In this document: positions 32,882 through 43,926 of the stretch, in pieces
Layout: the number at the start of each line of letters is the position of its first letter
Position numbering within the stretch: the first letter of the stretch is position 1
Assembly (NCBI GenBank): GCA_036365515.1
Contig: CM070874.1
Span: 250,521,430 to 250,585,429 of the forward strand
Source: Torymus aiolomorphi
Lineage: Eukaryota > Arthropoda > Insecta > Hymenoptera > Torymidae
Reading direction: 5' to 3'
Length of the DNA stretch: 64,000 bases
Program-made: the position numbers and the translations under genes
The notes under the pieces: generated by a model
Seen by the model: the letters and a program-made list of their open reading frames with translations, nothing else
Database searches by the model: none
Told to the model about the DNA's origin: nothing

Positions 32882-32957
32882 TCCTAACCATTGGCCGGCT
32901 TGCCGCCCGCCGGCCTTACCGTGACACTAGAGCAAAACCGCCGGAGCGAGGACGGAC

Positions 32958-34222
32958 CGGCGCCCAGTGGGCGGAAACGTCAAAGAAATGGTCAAAATAT
33001 CGGCTTCACGCGAATTTTGCATGAAAACTATTAATGACACCAGATTCGGACTCCTTTTATAGAATTTTCTCAGAAACCGTTTCCCCCGAATATCTGTATA
33101 ATGATTATTAACATAAAATCGTTGCAGTTTTAGAGTATTATCACGAAAATTTGGTATACTTGTTCAGTTGACATATATTAGACGATCACCTAAGGGGTTT
33201 TCATACATATACATATGGATTTACATGTTTTTCTAACTACTTATCTAAAAAATGGTATTACTTTTGTAAATGTAATATATTTGAATAATTTCATTAAACA
33301 AATTATGGCAAAATCTAACTTTTGAAGATAATGATCTTCGATTTATTTTTTTTTTGTGAAAAATTACCAAAGTTATACGTTGTACGTCACTTAAATTATT
33401 ATAAACAATCATTAAATGTTATAGTTGTCTTTATAAAAATTTTAGGCTCAGTACTGAGAGTTGCGCGTGTTTACATACAGCAAGGTGTCGAAGAATTTGT
33501 ACATAATGAGGACGATTATATGTCAACGCTAAGGTGCTCTCAATAACGCGATACTTTCCCTAAAAAGCTTAAATCACAAATCATTGTCTTAAAAAAGTTG
33601 AATATTGGCTTATTTTGTTTAAAGAAATTATTTAAATAAATTAATTTAATAAAACTGATACCAGACCCGGTATTAAAAACTCCAAAATCTGTTAATGTAT
33701 ATATCTTTTTTATGCGATGGAGTTAATACCACCTATTTGTCATTATAAAGACAGCTAGAACATTTAATGATTGTTTATAATAATTTAGGTGACGTACAAC
33801 GTATAACTTTGGTAATTTTTCACAAAAAAATTAGATCAGAGATCATTATCTTCAAAAGTTAGATTTTGCCATAATTTGTTAAAAACATTATTTAAATATA
33901 TTAAATTTACAAAAGTAATACCATTTTTTTAGATTAGTAGTTAGCAAAACTTGTAAATCCACATGTATATGTATGAAAATCTCATGGGTGATTTTCTAAT
34001 ATACGTTAACTGAACAGGTAAATCGAATTTTCGTGATAATGCTCTAAAACTGCAACGATTTCATGTTAATAATCATTATACAGATATTTGGCGGAAACGG
34101 CCTCTGAATAAGTACTATAAAAGCTGTCCAAATCTGCTGTCATTAATAGTTTTCATGCAAAATTCGCGTGAAGCCGATAGTTTGACCATTTTTTTGACGT
34201 TTCCGCCCACTGTGCGGCGCCT
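32958..34222. mobile_element. Foldback DNA element (1.26 kb) inserted in the Gypsy element
   Basis: Left end CCAGTGGGCGGAAACGTC (about 32,963) and its complement GACGTTTCCGCCCACTG (to about 34,213) start arms of about 460-480 bp sharing CGGCTTCACGCGAATTTTGCATGAAAACTATTAATGACA-type sequence. CGGCGC occurs just outside both ends and may be the target duplication. The middle (about 33,450-33,740) has no transposase. It separates two GC-rich parts of the retrotransposon, so it is younger than that insertion. Confidence 0.75.
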
Positions 34223-34677
34223 TTATCGGCCGGCCTCGAGGGTCCCCTTCTTGGCTCCGGCGCCTCTATCCCCTCGATCACGAGGGTGGGGGGCTCCTCC
34301 ATTGGTGGAGGTGTCAGCATCACCGCATCAATACCCTCCACCACCTGCTCCAGGAAGTCGATGACGACGGGGTCAGGTTGACTCTGGATTAATCCAGCGA
34401 TCACCCGCTTCGCCGTCTCCGCTACCTCTGGAGTCAGGCCTGGCATGTCCTGCAGCAGGCAAATTGACCCCGGAAAGCGGTGAGTATGAGGATCGGAAAA
34501 CAAGGACGAACACGGGTTAGTACGGACGGCACAATTCTTGGATGGCACAGTTAGCGTTTTTGGACGCTCGGGTTCGACGGGGGCTAATTGGCCCGACATC
34601 CACAGGTGCAGGCTTCTTCTTCGAGCCCTTTGGCTTCCCTGGGCCTCGCTTGGACTCTGTTGGACCGACCACACGCG
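34223..34677 (-). CDS. Unassigned Pro/Glu-rich ORF segment fused in frame after integrase
   Basis: The integrase frame continues without a stop for about 150 codons, but gypsy homology ends at QDL (34,678). The continuation includes SLLFSDPHTHRFPGS-type sequence, LTPEVAETAKRVIAGLI, PDPVVIDFLEQVVEGIDAV and a Pro-rich tail. The helical AETAKRVIAGLI...FLEQVVEGI part looks gag-like or accessory. It may be an internal deletion joining integrase to the downstream ORF that also produced 32,507-32,881. Confidence 0.4.
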
Positions 34678-34990
34678 TAGATCCTGGAAGATGTGAATGT
34701 ATTCATGGGCGTGCTTGGTTTTAGGAAGGGGTCCCATAATGTCGCTGGCCACGATTTGCCATGGACGCTCTGTTATACGACGTCCCATGAATCCTGCTGG
34801 AGCGCGCTGTTCGACTTTGCACTGCTGGCAAATTTGGCACTGGTCCACGTATCTAGCCACATCTCGAGACATGTGTGGCCAATAATACTTCCGCCTTACT
34901 CTCTCTAAAGTTTTCTCGCAGCCCAAGGGCCCAGCAGTTGGCAGGTCATGGCATTCTCTCCGTACTTCGCGTCGCTTTTCGTGAGGGACT
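34678..34990 (-). pseudogene. Gypsy integrase, zinc-binding domain and start of core
   Basis: CHDLPTAG, YYWPHMSRDV and CQICQQCK form the HHCC zinc-binding module; the second His is replaced (AGPLG where AGHLG is usual). ASDIMGPLP carries the first catalytic Asp. After that the core is lost, so strand transfer is impossible. Integrase joins the cDNA to host DNA. A stop (TGA region near 34,990) separates it from the RNase H/spacer segment. Confidence 0.8.
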
Positions 34991-34998
34991 GCTAACTT

Positions 34999-36565
34999 TC
35001 ATGCATCGTCGTCCCAGAGAGATTCGTCTATGACTTCATTAGGTTCGTACTTGTACAGTCTCCCCTCGGCCAGCTTGAACGTGGGGAAGTCTCGCGGCTT
35101 TTGTTGAACCTCTTTCACGATCTTGAGGTACCAGTGGTCGTTTGTATCGCGCTCGAGCTCTAACGTGGCGACCGCTGGCTCTTCTTCCTCGAACATCAGT
35201 GAAAGGACATCTGGGACATTATTCAACGAGCCCTTTCGATGTTCGACCGTGAAACTGTAGTTTTGCAGCTCGAAATCCTACCTAGCTAACCTGCCGGTCG
35301 CGTTTTGGAGGTCACGGAGCCAATTCAAGCTGCTATGGTCCGTGATAACCTTGAAGTCGTAGGCCTCTATATACGGATGGAACTTTTTAATTTCTTAGAG
35401 AATTGCTAGACATTCTCGTTCCGTCACGCTATAATTCCTCTCGGCTGCGCTCAGAGTTCGACTCGCGAACTTAGGACTCTTTCGTCGCCGTCAATTACTT
35501 GGTATAGCACCGCTCCCAGACTTGTATCCCTCGCGCCAGTTTGCACCACGAACTGCGCGTTAGATACCGGTCTGTGTAGAATCGGTGCAGAAGCTACTTT
35601 TTTTTTTTGGAAGGCCTCTTCTTGTGCTGTTGACCACTCATATTTCCGATCCTTTTTCGTTAATTCGGTCAGTGGTTCAGCAATTATGGCGAAGTTCGAT
35701 AAAAACTTTCTATACCATGAGGCCATTCCTAAGAAGCGTCTCAGCTGACGGAGGTTTTTCGGTACCGGATACTCCATAATGGACTTTATTTTCTCGAGGT
35801 CTGGCTTAAAGCCATCTCTATTTACTATGACCACGAGGTATTGGACCTCATCGCGACAGAAGACGCTCTTCTCACGATTTATTGTGAGGCCCGCGTCCTG
35901 TATCCTGTCCAGAACTCTTTTTAGAACCAGTTTATGCTCCCGAATGTCTCTATGACTATTATTATATCGTCGAGATACGAGTAAGCAAAAGGTTTGAGTT
36001 CGGTGCCGATGACTTTGCCAATCAGCCTCTGGAAGGACGCTCCGGTATACGAAAGACCGTAGGGCATTCTCGAAAATTGGGAAAGCTCTTTGCCTGGCAC
36101 GGTGAAGGCCGTAGTCTCTTTGGACTCCGGGCTAAGTGATATCTGGTGGTACGCACTGCTTAAATCCAACGTGGAGATGTATCGCGCTCTCTGCAGTTTG
36201 CGCAAGATACTTTCCATGTATGGTAACGGGTACGCGTCTGGCCTTGATGCTGCGTTCACTTTTCTGAAGTCCACGCAGAAACGGAACTTCCCGTTGGACT
36301 TGCGTACCATTACCACTGGACTTGACCAGCCACTTGTCGAGGGTTCTATTATTCCCGTGACTAGCATTTCCTCCACCTGTTTGTGCATCTCTTCCTCGAG
36401 TTTCTGAGATACAGGGTAGTACTTCTGTTTAATGGGTCTTGTAGATCCGACGTCTATTGCATGTTCGATCCACGAAGTACACTCTAGTGGTGTCAGGCTG
36501 TTACCGATCAGCTGAACTACTAAAGCTTCTACCTCTTTGTGCTGTTCCTCTGTTGGGTCCGCCAA
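34999..36565 (-). pseudogene. Gypsy reverse transcriptase and RNase H
   Basis: RT blocks in order: GIIEPSTSGWSSPVVMVRK, FRFCVDFRKVNAAS, LDLSSAYHQI, FSRMPYGL and the catalytic SYLDDIIIV (about 35,955-35,985). A one-base shift near 35,930 leads to the thumb (INREKS, LRRFLGMASWYRKF) and connection. RNase H follows with YSVTERECLAI and ITDHSSLNWL, with stops TAA 35,395-35,397 and TAG 35,278-35,280. The RT copies the element RNA into DNA and RNase H degrades the template. The last part (GSLNNVPDVLSLM) is the usual end of RNase H. Confidence 0.88.
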
Positions 36566-36567
36566 CC

Positions 36568-37004
36568 CTATAGCTGATACGGCACGGTGTTGTTTGCGGC
36601 TATGGCGGCTACTTCTAACTTTACGCTTGCATCGTCATCCTTGAGATGCAGCGTATTATCTGTGGGGTCTAAGACGGTGCTAAATCTCTTAATGAAGTTT
36701 ACCCCCAAGTAGCACTCCGTGTCTAGATCTGGTATTATTGCGACGCGCACGTCTTTGCACACGCCAGCCACAACCATGAGCAGATATACATAGCTATGCT
36801 TTGCCCGTTTGCCACCCGTGCCGTTAGGCCGCTGGCTGGGATTAACTCTTTTTCACAGGCCGTAGCGAGCTGTAGGCCGATGGAATTCATTCCAGTCCAG
36901 GAAGCTCCGGTATCAAAGAATGCTCGTAGCCTATAACCGGCTACACCTACTTGAAGCCACCATCGCGAGCAAGTTTCTTGGTTGACTTCATTCGGTTGAA
37001 TCAC
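36568..37004 (-). pseudogene. Gypsy aspartic protease
   Basis: FFDTGASWTGM carries the D-T-G-A catalytic motif and VANGQSI the usual flap region. After a frameshift near 36,780 the C-terminal part DTECYLGVNFIKRF continues in another frame to 36,568. The family processes Gag-Pol. It lies between gag and RT as expected. Confidence 0.8.
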
Positions 37005-37043
37005 GGGCGTTCTTCGCTCTCCACTACAGACGATTGGACCGAG

Positions 37044-39413
37044 TTACCCTCGGTCTCTGGTGAGAGAGCTGGGGGCAGGCATGTAGTCGTGTTTACCTGC
37101 CTCCCTGGCCATTTCCCTGTTATTTTCCGGCAGCATTGGGCTTGTTGTTGCCTCCGTTTTGCTCATATCCGGGTTCCCTTCGGTACTCTGGCCTTTATGG
37201 AGGTCCGTTATTTCTCGGACTTTGCGGCCTAGCCTGGTGGGACGAGCTACTACCGCCACTAGGCTGGTTTGTAATTTGCCCGCCCTCCCGCCGCCTATTT
37301 TCTCAGTTACCCTTCTTCTTACGTTTTCTGGTTGCCGGCGGGCTAGGCTTTTGCCCCTTGTTCTCGTCGGTGCCTTTCTTTGTCAAGGCCTCTCGAGGCT
37401 CTCTCGAGGCTCGTGCTGTTGGTGCCCCATCGCCGCCACGCCTGGATTCTGCTTTTTCCGCTGATCCGTGGGCGGCTCTGTCGGCACGTAGGCAAATTCT
37501 GGCATGTACGTGCGCTCCGGTGGTGGTGGCGAGTGATACACCTTATCTGCCGCGAGCGCTAATTCGGCTTCCCGGGCCAGCTTCAGCAGCCCTCGATAAT
37601 CCGTAATTTGATTTCGCATTACCATCTTTTGCAGTTCTGACCGCATGTTGCGGTGCAACATGTCTAACTATTGAGCAATGCTAGGCACCGGAACCAACTT
37701 GAGGCTCATGGCTTGTAGATTTACTACGTAATCACGTGCGAGTTCATCTCTGCCTTGAGTCCTCGCGTTTATTTCCGCCAGGACGCGTTGCTGATGTCCC
37801 CTGTCCCCGCCATACATGTGCGTTATGGCCTCTTTGAAATCTGGCCATGATCGCCATGTGTGGCTGTTACTCCGGTACCAGGTGGCTGCTACCCCCGTTA
37901 GGAGCTCTGACAACGGCGAAAGTACCTCGTCGTGTGTCAGATTAGCTAGAGTTCTGCATTCCTCTACTCTCGTGAGGAATAACTCGACGTTCTGCTCCTT
38001 TGAGGACCCTGAGTACTTGGTGTGCAATTTTCGGACTATCTGGCCCACATCACCGTTCGTCTGCTGAGACAAATACGTATGCCTCTCGGATGGGTCCTGG
38101 GTCGCGCCATTCCTTGTCTGGCGCTGGGAAGAATTTCTGACATCATTCCTCCCAGCCTCTGTTGGGGACTGGGTACTCAGGCTGCTGCTGTTAAACTCCG
38201 CATAAGTGAAAGTATCTTGGAAGTCCACGTGCGGTGATCCTCGTCTACGGCCCGTATTTGGGGGTTGAACTCTCTCCAAGTGCGTACTTGAGGTTGGATG
38301 TCGAGCTCCTTGCAGTATTCGTACACTCTCTTTAAGCTCTTCAACTTCCTCGACGAGTGTTTTGATCACCGCTAGTAGCTGCTCCGATATTATGCTGTCT
38401 CCGACTGCTATCCCAGCGGTTCGCGACTCACGCTGTCGCGGCCACTCCAGGTTTTGCGGCTGTGGCGGGTTTCGCGATTGCTGCCAGAACCCGTGCTGCC
38501 CATTTCGTGCTAACAACGACTCTTCTTCGTGGTTGCGCTGGTATTGTCGTTGCCTGCGCTGCTCTTCCAGGAGCACTTGCTGCCGCTGCAGCTGCTCCTG
38601 CTGCTGCTCCTACTGCCCCAGCTGTTGCTGCTGTTGCTGCCGTCGCTGCTGCTCCAGCCTTTGTCGCTGCTGCTGCTCCAGCTGCTGTTGCTGTTGTTGC
38701 ATTTACTGCTGCTGCATTTGCTGCGTCTGCAGTTGTTGCTGATGCAGTTGTTGCTGTTGGAGCAGTTGCTGTTGGGGCTGTTGCTGTTGAAGCTGTTCCT
38801 CGGCTTCGGCTAGAGATGTCCCGGTGGGTGCTGTAGAGCTCAATAGCTCTGTCTTGGAACCCTCCTGGCCGTTTGCCTCTTCCGCTGGCTCCACCACTGC
38901 ATTATGTGCTTGTTGTGGAGCGTTCATCCTCCGAGACTCCGAGAGTTTCTGCATCATTATCGGGTCATCAAGGAGCGTTATGAACGGGTGCCGGTGGTCT
39001 AGGTCGGTATTGGGATCCACAATAGTCGACCTAGACTTGTTCATCAACGTTAAGTCGATGATCACCCTTCGGGACTGCTCGCGTTTGGTAAACGCTTGCT
39101 GCTCCGACAGCTCCAGCTCTGGCACGAAATAGGCGGCACTATAATTACCCATAAGCTACTCGATCGCTGTCAGCATATTCACGGACTGCAGATCTGACTC
39201 CTGTAGACCAAGAGCTTGCATGGCCTCGCTAATTTCCTCTTCGGGCTGTGTATACGCCCAATTGAGTATCGCAGATTCCGCAAACTGCGATGATCGGGCC
39301 ATGGTGTCAATTGGCTGTGCGCTTCCCCACGAACTTATTTTACTAGCGCGAGTAGTATCCGGATTGATGGCAGAGAGAGTTTGCCTTTTCAACCCGTGAG
39401 CTAGCTTTTTCAA
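37044..39413 (-). pseudogene. Gypsy gag with a polyglutamine tract, several in-frame stops
   Basis: One frame runs from ATG 39,413 to 37,383 with stops at 39,156-39,158, 38,703-38,705, 38,610-38,612 and 37,668-37,670, each one base from a sense codon (the last three plausibly from Gln codons). It comprises an N-terminal part, a Gln-rich stretch (about 38,580-38,780) and a capsid-like domain (KYSGSSKEQNVELFLTRVEEC, WPDFKEAITHMYGG). From about 37,400 to 37,040 the frame changes and the C-terminus is basic. I do not find a CCHC knuckle. The Gln repeat is coded mostly by CAG/CAA and may be an expansion. Confidence 0.75.
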
Positions 39414-40269
39414 CGCGAACCCGAGTTATTTTCCAAGAGCTACGGCGGTTACTCTTAACCTCGATAACGCACGAGGGTTTCCCGTATACGGCTCTAAGGA
39501 AAATAAAAGCTATTTCTGTAATTAATTACTATTTGTAATTAATTACGCTCAACTACTCGCACTTGTAATTTGAAAATAAATATATGTGAAAAAAAAATAT
39601 GTATTTGTGAAAACGGACAATATCACAATAAAACACAAAAAATAAATACAATTTTCACCTAAAAAAAATAAAAAACAATTTTAAAGTTCGAGGGGATTTT
39701 TGCGCTCGAGTTTTGACCGAGGCGCACAGTCAACTTTTTGTTCCGAGAGTACTTCCCGACTTTTTCTCGATTTCCTACGAACTGCACGAGAAAAGATAAA
39801 AGAAATGTTATTTTTCGTCCAAAAAAAAATAATTCGTATCAGAAAGACGAGAGAAAGAAAAAAAAATTTTTCGAGTCGAGAAAAAAAATTAATTAAAAAA
39901 AAATTAATTATCGCTTAAAAAAAAAATTTTGTCGTTAAAAAAAAATTAATTCTTATTAAAAAAAATTTTAATTGTTAAAAACAATTACCTAACGCACAAA
40001 AATTTCGAGATCGAGATCTCTCCTCGTCGGCACTCTAGGTCGAGGGTTATTGGCTATCGCTCGCCTAACCTCTCGACCGCACTCTCGCAACAGCACGGCT
40101 GTGTCACACACACGCACACACGCGCTTACGAGCTGCGGCACGAAGAGCCTTTCTTTACAGCTTACGCTCAGCTACGCTGCTGAGCTTCTTCGCGTCAAGC
40201 TTCTCCGCGCCAAGCTTCTCCGCATATCACGTACGCGCTGCGGGTCCTTCTTCACCCCCAAAATGTTGT

Positions 40270-40404
40270 GGCGCCAGTTGTATTTAGATATATAATACCA
40301 GATTAAAACGGTCGGGATGCTCGCGCGCTCGCGTCCCCAGTGAGCATGCCTGCTCGTCGCGGGTAATTCGAATCCCGAATTACCTAACTCGCGCACGCGT
40401 TACA
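40270..40404 (-). repeat. Truncated 5' LTR and primer-binding-like site of the Gypsy element
   Basis: Minus strand: TGTAACGCGTGCGCGAG from 40,404, identical in arrangement to the 3' LTR for about 105 bp. Then comes unrelated TTATATATCTAAATACAAC, then TGGCGCC (40,270-40,276), a tRNA-type primer site. About 1 kb of the LTR found on the left is missing here. Confidence 0.6.
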
Positions 40405-40544
40405 GTATAATTTCCGTCATCAATTGTATTACCATGATGAAGAATTGAACTTACAATTTTATAATTTTTATTGCCTATTGTTATATTTATTTGTGGTATA
40501 ATTTCAATATTATAATTTATTATTTTTAATCATATCTCGGTCGA

Positions 40545-41035
40545 AATTTCGCAAAAAAATGCACGTTTTGCGGCCAGGAAGTTGCATATTACAGTCACGT
40601 GTTTTCAGTATATGACGTGACTATAACCTGCAATTTCCCAGCCGCAAAACGTGTATGTTTTGGCGAACCTTCGAGCCAGGGTATGAAGAAATAGTATATT
40701 ACATACCTAGGCCGGTAAAATAAAAAATGTCACATGTAATTGTCGGCCGAGGCGAAGCTGAAGTTGACAAACATGTGTTATGAGGCTTTCTTTTTTACCG
40801 GCCAAGTTGTGTATACTATTTTTCTGCCCGACGGCGCCGGAAAGCGGCAACTTCGTTTTGCGCAGCGGCCGTAAAGTTGGCGCTTTCCGGCCGGAGGACA
40901 GAAAATTAGTATACGCACCTCGGCCGGAAAATAGAATATCATATTCGCGTGTTTGCCGTCTGAGGCGAAGCCGATACCCTACTTTCCGGCGTAGGTGCGT
41001 AATATACTATTTTTTAATTGACAGACAATGAATTA
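40545..41035. repeat. GC-rich palindromic repeat family, copy 1
   Basis: A hairpin pairs GCACGTTTTGCGGCCAGGAAGTTGCA (about 40,560) with TGCAATTTCCCAGCCGCAAAACGTG. It is followed by GGCCGAGGCGAAGCTGA, GGCGCCGGAAAGCGGCAACTTC and AATAGTATACGCACCT-type blocks. Related copies lie at 41,395-41,590 and, inverted, at 59,650-59,860. AGTATAC/GTATACT recurs and the blocks pair with each other. A non-autonomous element family is likely; the class is unknown. Confidence 0.65.
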
Positions 41036-41117
41036 GATGTAGCTGACATCGATAGCATGTTCCAGAGAACGCCTTCGGTCGCAAAGCCATTTAAATCTTT
41101 TTTAAACAATTAAATAA

Positions 41118-41360
41118 TGCTTCCTAATAGAAGATTTGTGATAGTAAGAAAAAAAATTTTTGGAGAAAATGTGTTAAGAATGTTGTTTAGCACATTTGAA
41201 ATAAAAATAAAATATTTTAGGAAATGTAAGTATGGATGTGTGTCTGTGTATGTACATATACGCTGATATCTCATGATCTACTCGACTGATTATAACTAGA
41301 GAGGGATCTTTTTTTTACATTTTGATGTAACAGTTAGCGTCAATAGTCTATTTTTAATAT
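41118..41360 (+). repeat. Dispersed repeat family, copy B (plus, truncated)
   Basis: Same order as copy A: GCTTCCTAATAGAAG, TTTTGGAGAAAATGTGTTA, short TG microsatellite, GATATCTCATGATCTACTCGAC, GTCAATAGTCTATTTTTA. It lacks the AT-rich tail. Confidence 0.7.
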
Positions 41361-41589
41361 TATACGATTTTTTTGGCGAGTACGAAAATAAAACTTCGCG
41401 ATCTTTCGCAGGGAGAGAAAGTTGTACTTTCGGATGGATAAGCAAAAAAATAGTATACGCAAATCGGACAGAAAGTAGAATATCATATTCGCGTGTTTGC
41501 CGTACTCAGCTTCGACTCAGACGGAAAACATAAACGCGAATGTAATATCATACTTCACAGCATAGTTACGTAATATACTATACCGAAAT

Positions 41590-42611
41590 TTTTTTTTTTT
41601 TTCAAAAAGATTGTAACGCAGTACTGTGCCTGGATCTACGATCCTTGCAAGCATTTGACATTTATGATATTTATTTGAAATATTAATCTGAGCCTTTGGT
41701 TTGAGAAGCATTATTTCTACTTCAACAAATTTAGTCGAAGTTAGTGCTTACTCTTAAGCTGTTGTACATATAGTTAGTAGATTTAACTCTATAAAAAGTT
41801 GCAAAAATTTTTTCCCTTTTTTAATTTTAATTTTTCTATTCTTATATAGTCTCTTAAAAAGTTCTGAAAGCTGCAAGTATTCTACGAAAGTTATAACTTA
41901 TAAGCAAGTGTACATTATCATGCCTTGTAAATTCGTTAATTTATTAATAAGAATCAAAAGTTCATGCAAAACCTACATGTTCAAAAAATAAATTATTGTT
42001 ATTATCCCTCTTAACAACTGTAAAGTTTCTTTTAAAAAACAATAATTACAAAACATATTTTAATAAGAAAAATGGGAAGTTCATGAAAAACTTATATGCT
42101 AACAAAAATAAATTATTTTTATTATCTCTCTAAACCACTGTCAAGTCGCTTTGTAAAAAAACCGTTGCCAATTCATTGTCAAGATGCTTCCCAAACTAAT
42201 CTATCGACTCCATTTTTAAAACTTAAAAAACAAAAGTAAATTTTTCACAACAAAACTTTATTAATAAATAAAACTGTTTTCTTTGTTATTCTTTGTTGTT
42301 TGTTAAACAATTTGACTTAATACAAAAAATATCTTTTGATGATCTTTTTAACTAACAAGAAGGTTCTAAAGGCTGCACTGGGCTTTTTTCCTACTGTTAG
42401 ATCATCTAAGACTTATGTCATGTTGAGTACCGGACTCCGCATTGGCAGCTCGCTATGAATGTACTTTGAAATTTGACTAACTATCGAGCTAATTATTACG
42501 CTCACAAATTAGAGCGATGGAAAGTAAATTCTTTTTTCATGCAAACGTTGATATAATATATTATATATTTATTACATTGTAAAACTAAATCGATTGCTTA
42601 ATTTTGTTTAG
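41590..42611. other. AT-rich stretch with a ~120-bp duplication
   Basis: 41,936-42,030 and 42,055-42,150 share AAGTTCATG(C/A)AAAAC and AAATAAATTATT(G/T)TTATTATC(C/T)CTCT. 42,140-42,245 (CCGTTGCCAATTCATTG...) matches 59,565-59,655. No gene seen. Confidence 0.55.
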
Positions 42612-42800
42612 GTAATACTTTCAGGCACAGAACGAGTTCGATATGAAATATTCGAATTACTTAAAAAAATGTCAGTTGCAATTACTATTTTAAAAAGAAT
42701 TTTAAAAACATCTGACATTATAAGAGAAGCTATGAAATCTGTTAATACGGAAGAACATATAAAGATAATAAATAGTTATGTACTAAAACCAAGTTACTAA
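42612..42800 (+). CDS. Candidate terminal exon, 62 codons
   Basis: An acceptor-like AATTTTGTTTAG ends at 42,611. The frame from 42,612 is open for 62 codons to TAA 42,798-42,800: VILSGTERVRYEIFELLKKM, then a helical basic part ending SYVLKPSY. Codon use is coherent and there is no repeat nearby, but the protein is not recognised. It could be the last exon of a host gene upstream or a relic. Confidence 0.3.
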   Translation, partial: VILSGTERVRYEIFELLKKMSVAITILKRILKTSDIIREAMKSVNTEEHIKIINSYVLKPSY

Positions 42801-43010
42801 TTCTAGAAACGAGGTATGAATACATTTTCTATTTTTTAGTTTAGTTTTTTTAATAAAAATCCAATAATTATATTATTTTACTTCGTATAGCTTACTAAAA
42901 ACTCTCTCAAGAATTTTTTTTATTTATATATTTAAGATAACCTTTTTATTGTGACGTGGCAGTTTGCATTTCCATGTTAGTAGTCTAGAATGAGACGCAA
43001 GCATGGAAAC

Positions 43011-43503
43011 CAGAGACCGGCATTAATTGTCCGCAAAATTTTTTCTAATACTCATATTATTTCATTAAATATTTGATGCAATAAAATAATTTTAATTAAT
43101 AAACACTTATTTTATGAAAACTGGGCGTTTAGAAGTGTTTTGAAAAAATATTGGAAAAAATTATTCGTCGAATATTTTTTTGATTAACCGATTATTCGAC
43201 GAATAGTTTCTCTAATAATCAATTATTCGAAAAAAATATTCGACGAATAATTTTTTCTAATATTTTTTCAAAAAACTTCTAATAATAGAAAAAAATATTC
43301 AAATTATTCGTCGAATATGTTCTTCGAATAATTGATTATTCGAGAAATTATTCGATGAATAATTTTTTCGATTAGTTTTTTAAATACTTCTAAAGTCCTA
43401 GTTTTTATGAGAAACGTGTTCATTAATTAAAATTATTTCATTGCATCAAATATTTACTTGAAGTGTTCGGAAAAAATTTGCGGACCAATAATGCCGATCT
43501 CTG
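43011..43503. repeat. Foldback MITE, about 490 bp
   Basis: Left AGAGACCGGCATTAATTGTCCGCAAA and right TTTGCGGACCAATAATGCCGATCTCT are inverted. The inside is dense in ATTCGTCGAATA and TTATTCGA motifs that pair with each other (43,160-43,380). No ORF. Confidence 0.75.
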
Positions 43504-43729
43504 ATGAAAACGCACGCAGACCTACACACTCCGGTCTTCCTTCCGTATGGACGTAATCCTTCACATTTTGCCTTCCCCTCCTTTCCTCGAGGAATCTTGG
43601 GTCGGCTGCAGCTGTAGAACGTCCAGCGATCGACCGCAACGTCGTTGGAGCGACGGACACCGGAGAAATGATTCAAAACTTGGTTGGCGTGTATAGCGTG
43701 TGAGACGCGTATTGGATCAGCGGTTCTAT

Positions 43730-43800
43730 AGGTGGAGAGAGTGAGCGAGAGAGGGGGGAGGGAGGGAGGGAGGGAGGGAGAAAGAGATGGAAAGAGAGAT
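43730..43800. repeat. GA/GGGA-rich low-complexity tract
   Basis: GAGAGTGAGCGAGAG then (GGGA)n and GAGAGA. It borders the 3' side of the non-LTR element (minus strand). Confidence 0.8.
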
Positions 43801-43926
43801 TAGATGAGGTTTTTATTTCTTTACATTGTGTTGTACAATTGAAAAAGTAAATAATACAAATAGTAAATTATTACAATTAAAAAGAAATAAAAATAACAGA
43901 AAGTATGATATAATTATGATACAGCA

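Larger units (their letters stand above)
31171..40404 (-). mobile_element. Ty3/Gypsy LTR retrotransposon, minus strand, degenerate
   Basis: The outer ends are TGTAACGGG (31,171) and CGCGTTACA (to 40,404), flanked by GTAT on both sides (31,167-31,170; 40,405-40,408). Genes read right to left: gag, protease, RT, RNase H, integrase and an accessory coiled-coil ORF. The 3' LTR (31,171-32,307, 1.14 kb) follows a polypurine tract GGCGGGGAGGG on the minus strand (32,308-32,318). On the right, only about 105 bp match that LTR (40,300-40,404). They are followed by a TGGCGCC primer-binding-like site (40,270-40,276), so the 5' LTR is mostly lost or the two ends come from different events. The element holds a 1.26-kb foldback insertion and more than ten stops or frameshifts. 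Confidence 0.85.

Noticed and set aside
37136..37606. 156-codon plus-strand ORF
   Set aside because: Antisense to the gag/protease region of the Gypsy element.
38362..38836. Plus-strand Cys-, Ala- and Leu-rich ORFs
   Set aside because: They are antisense readings of the gag polyglutamine tract.
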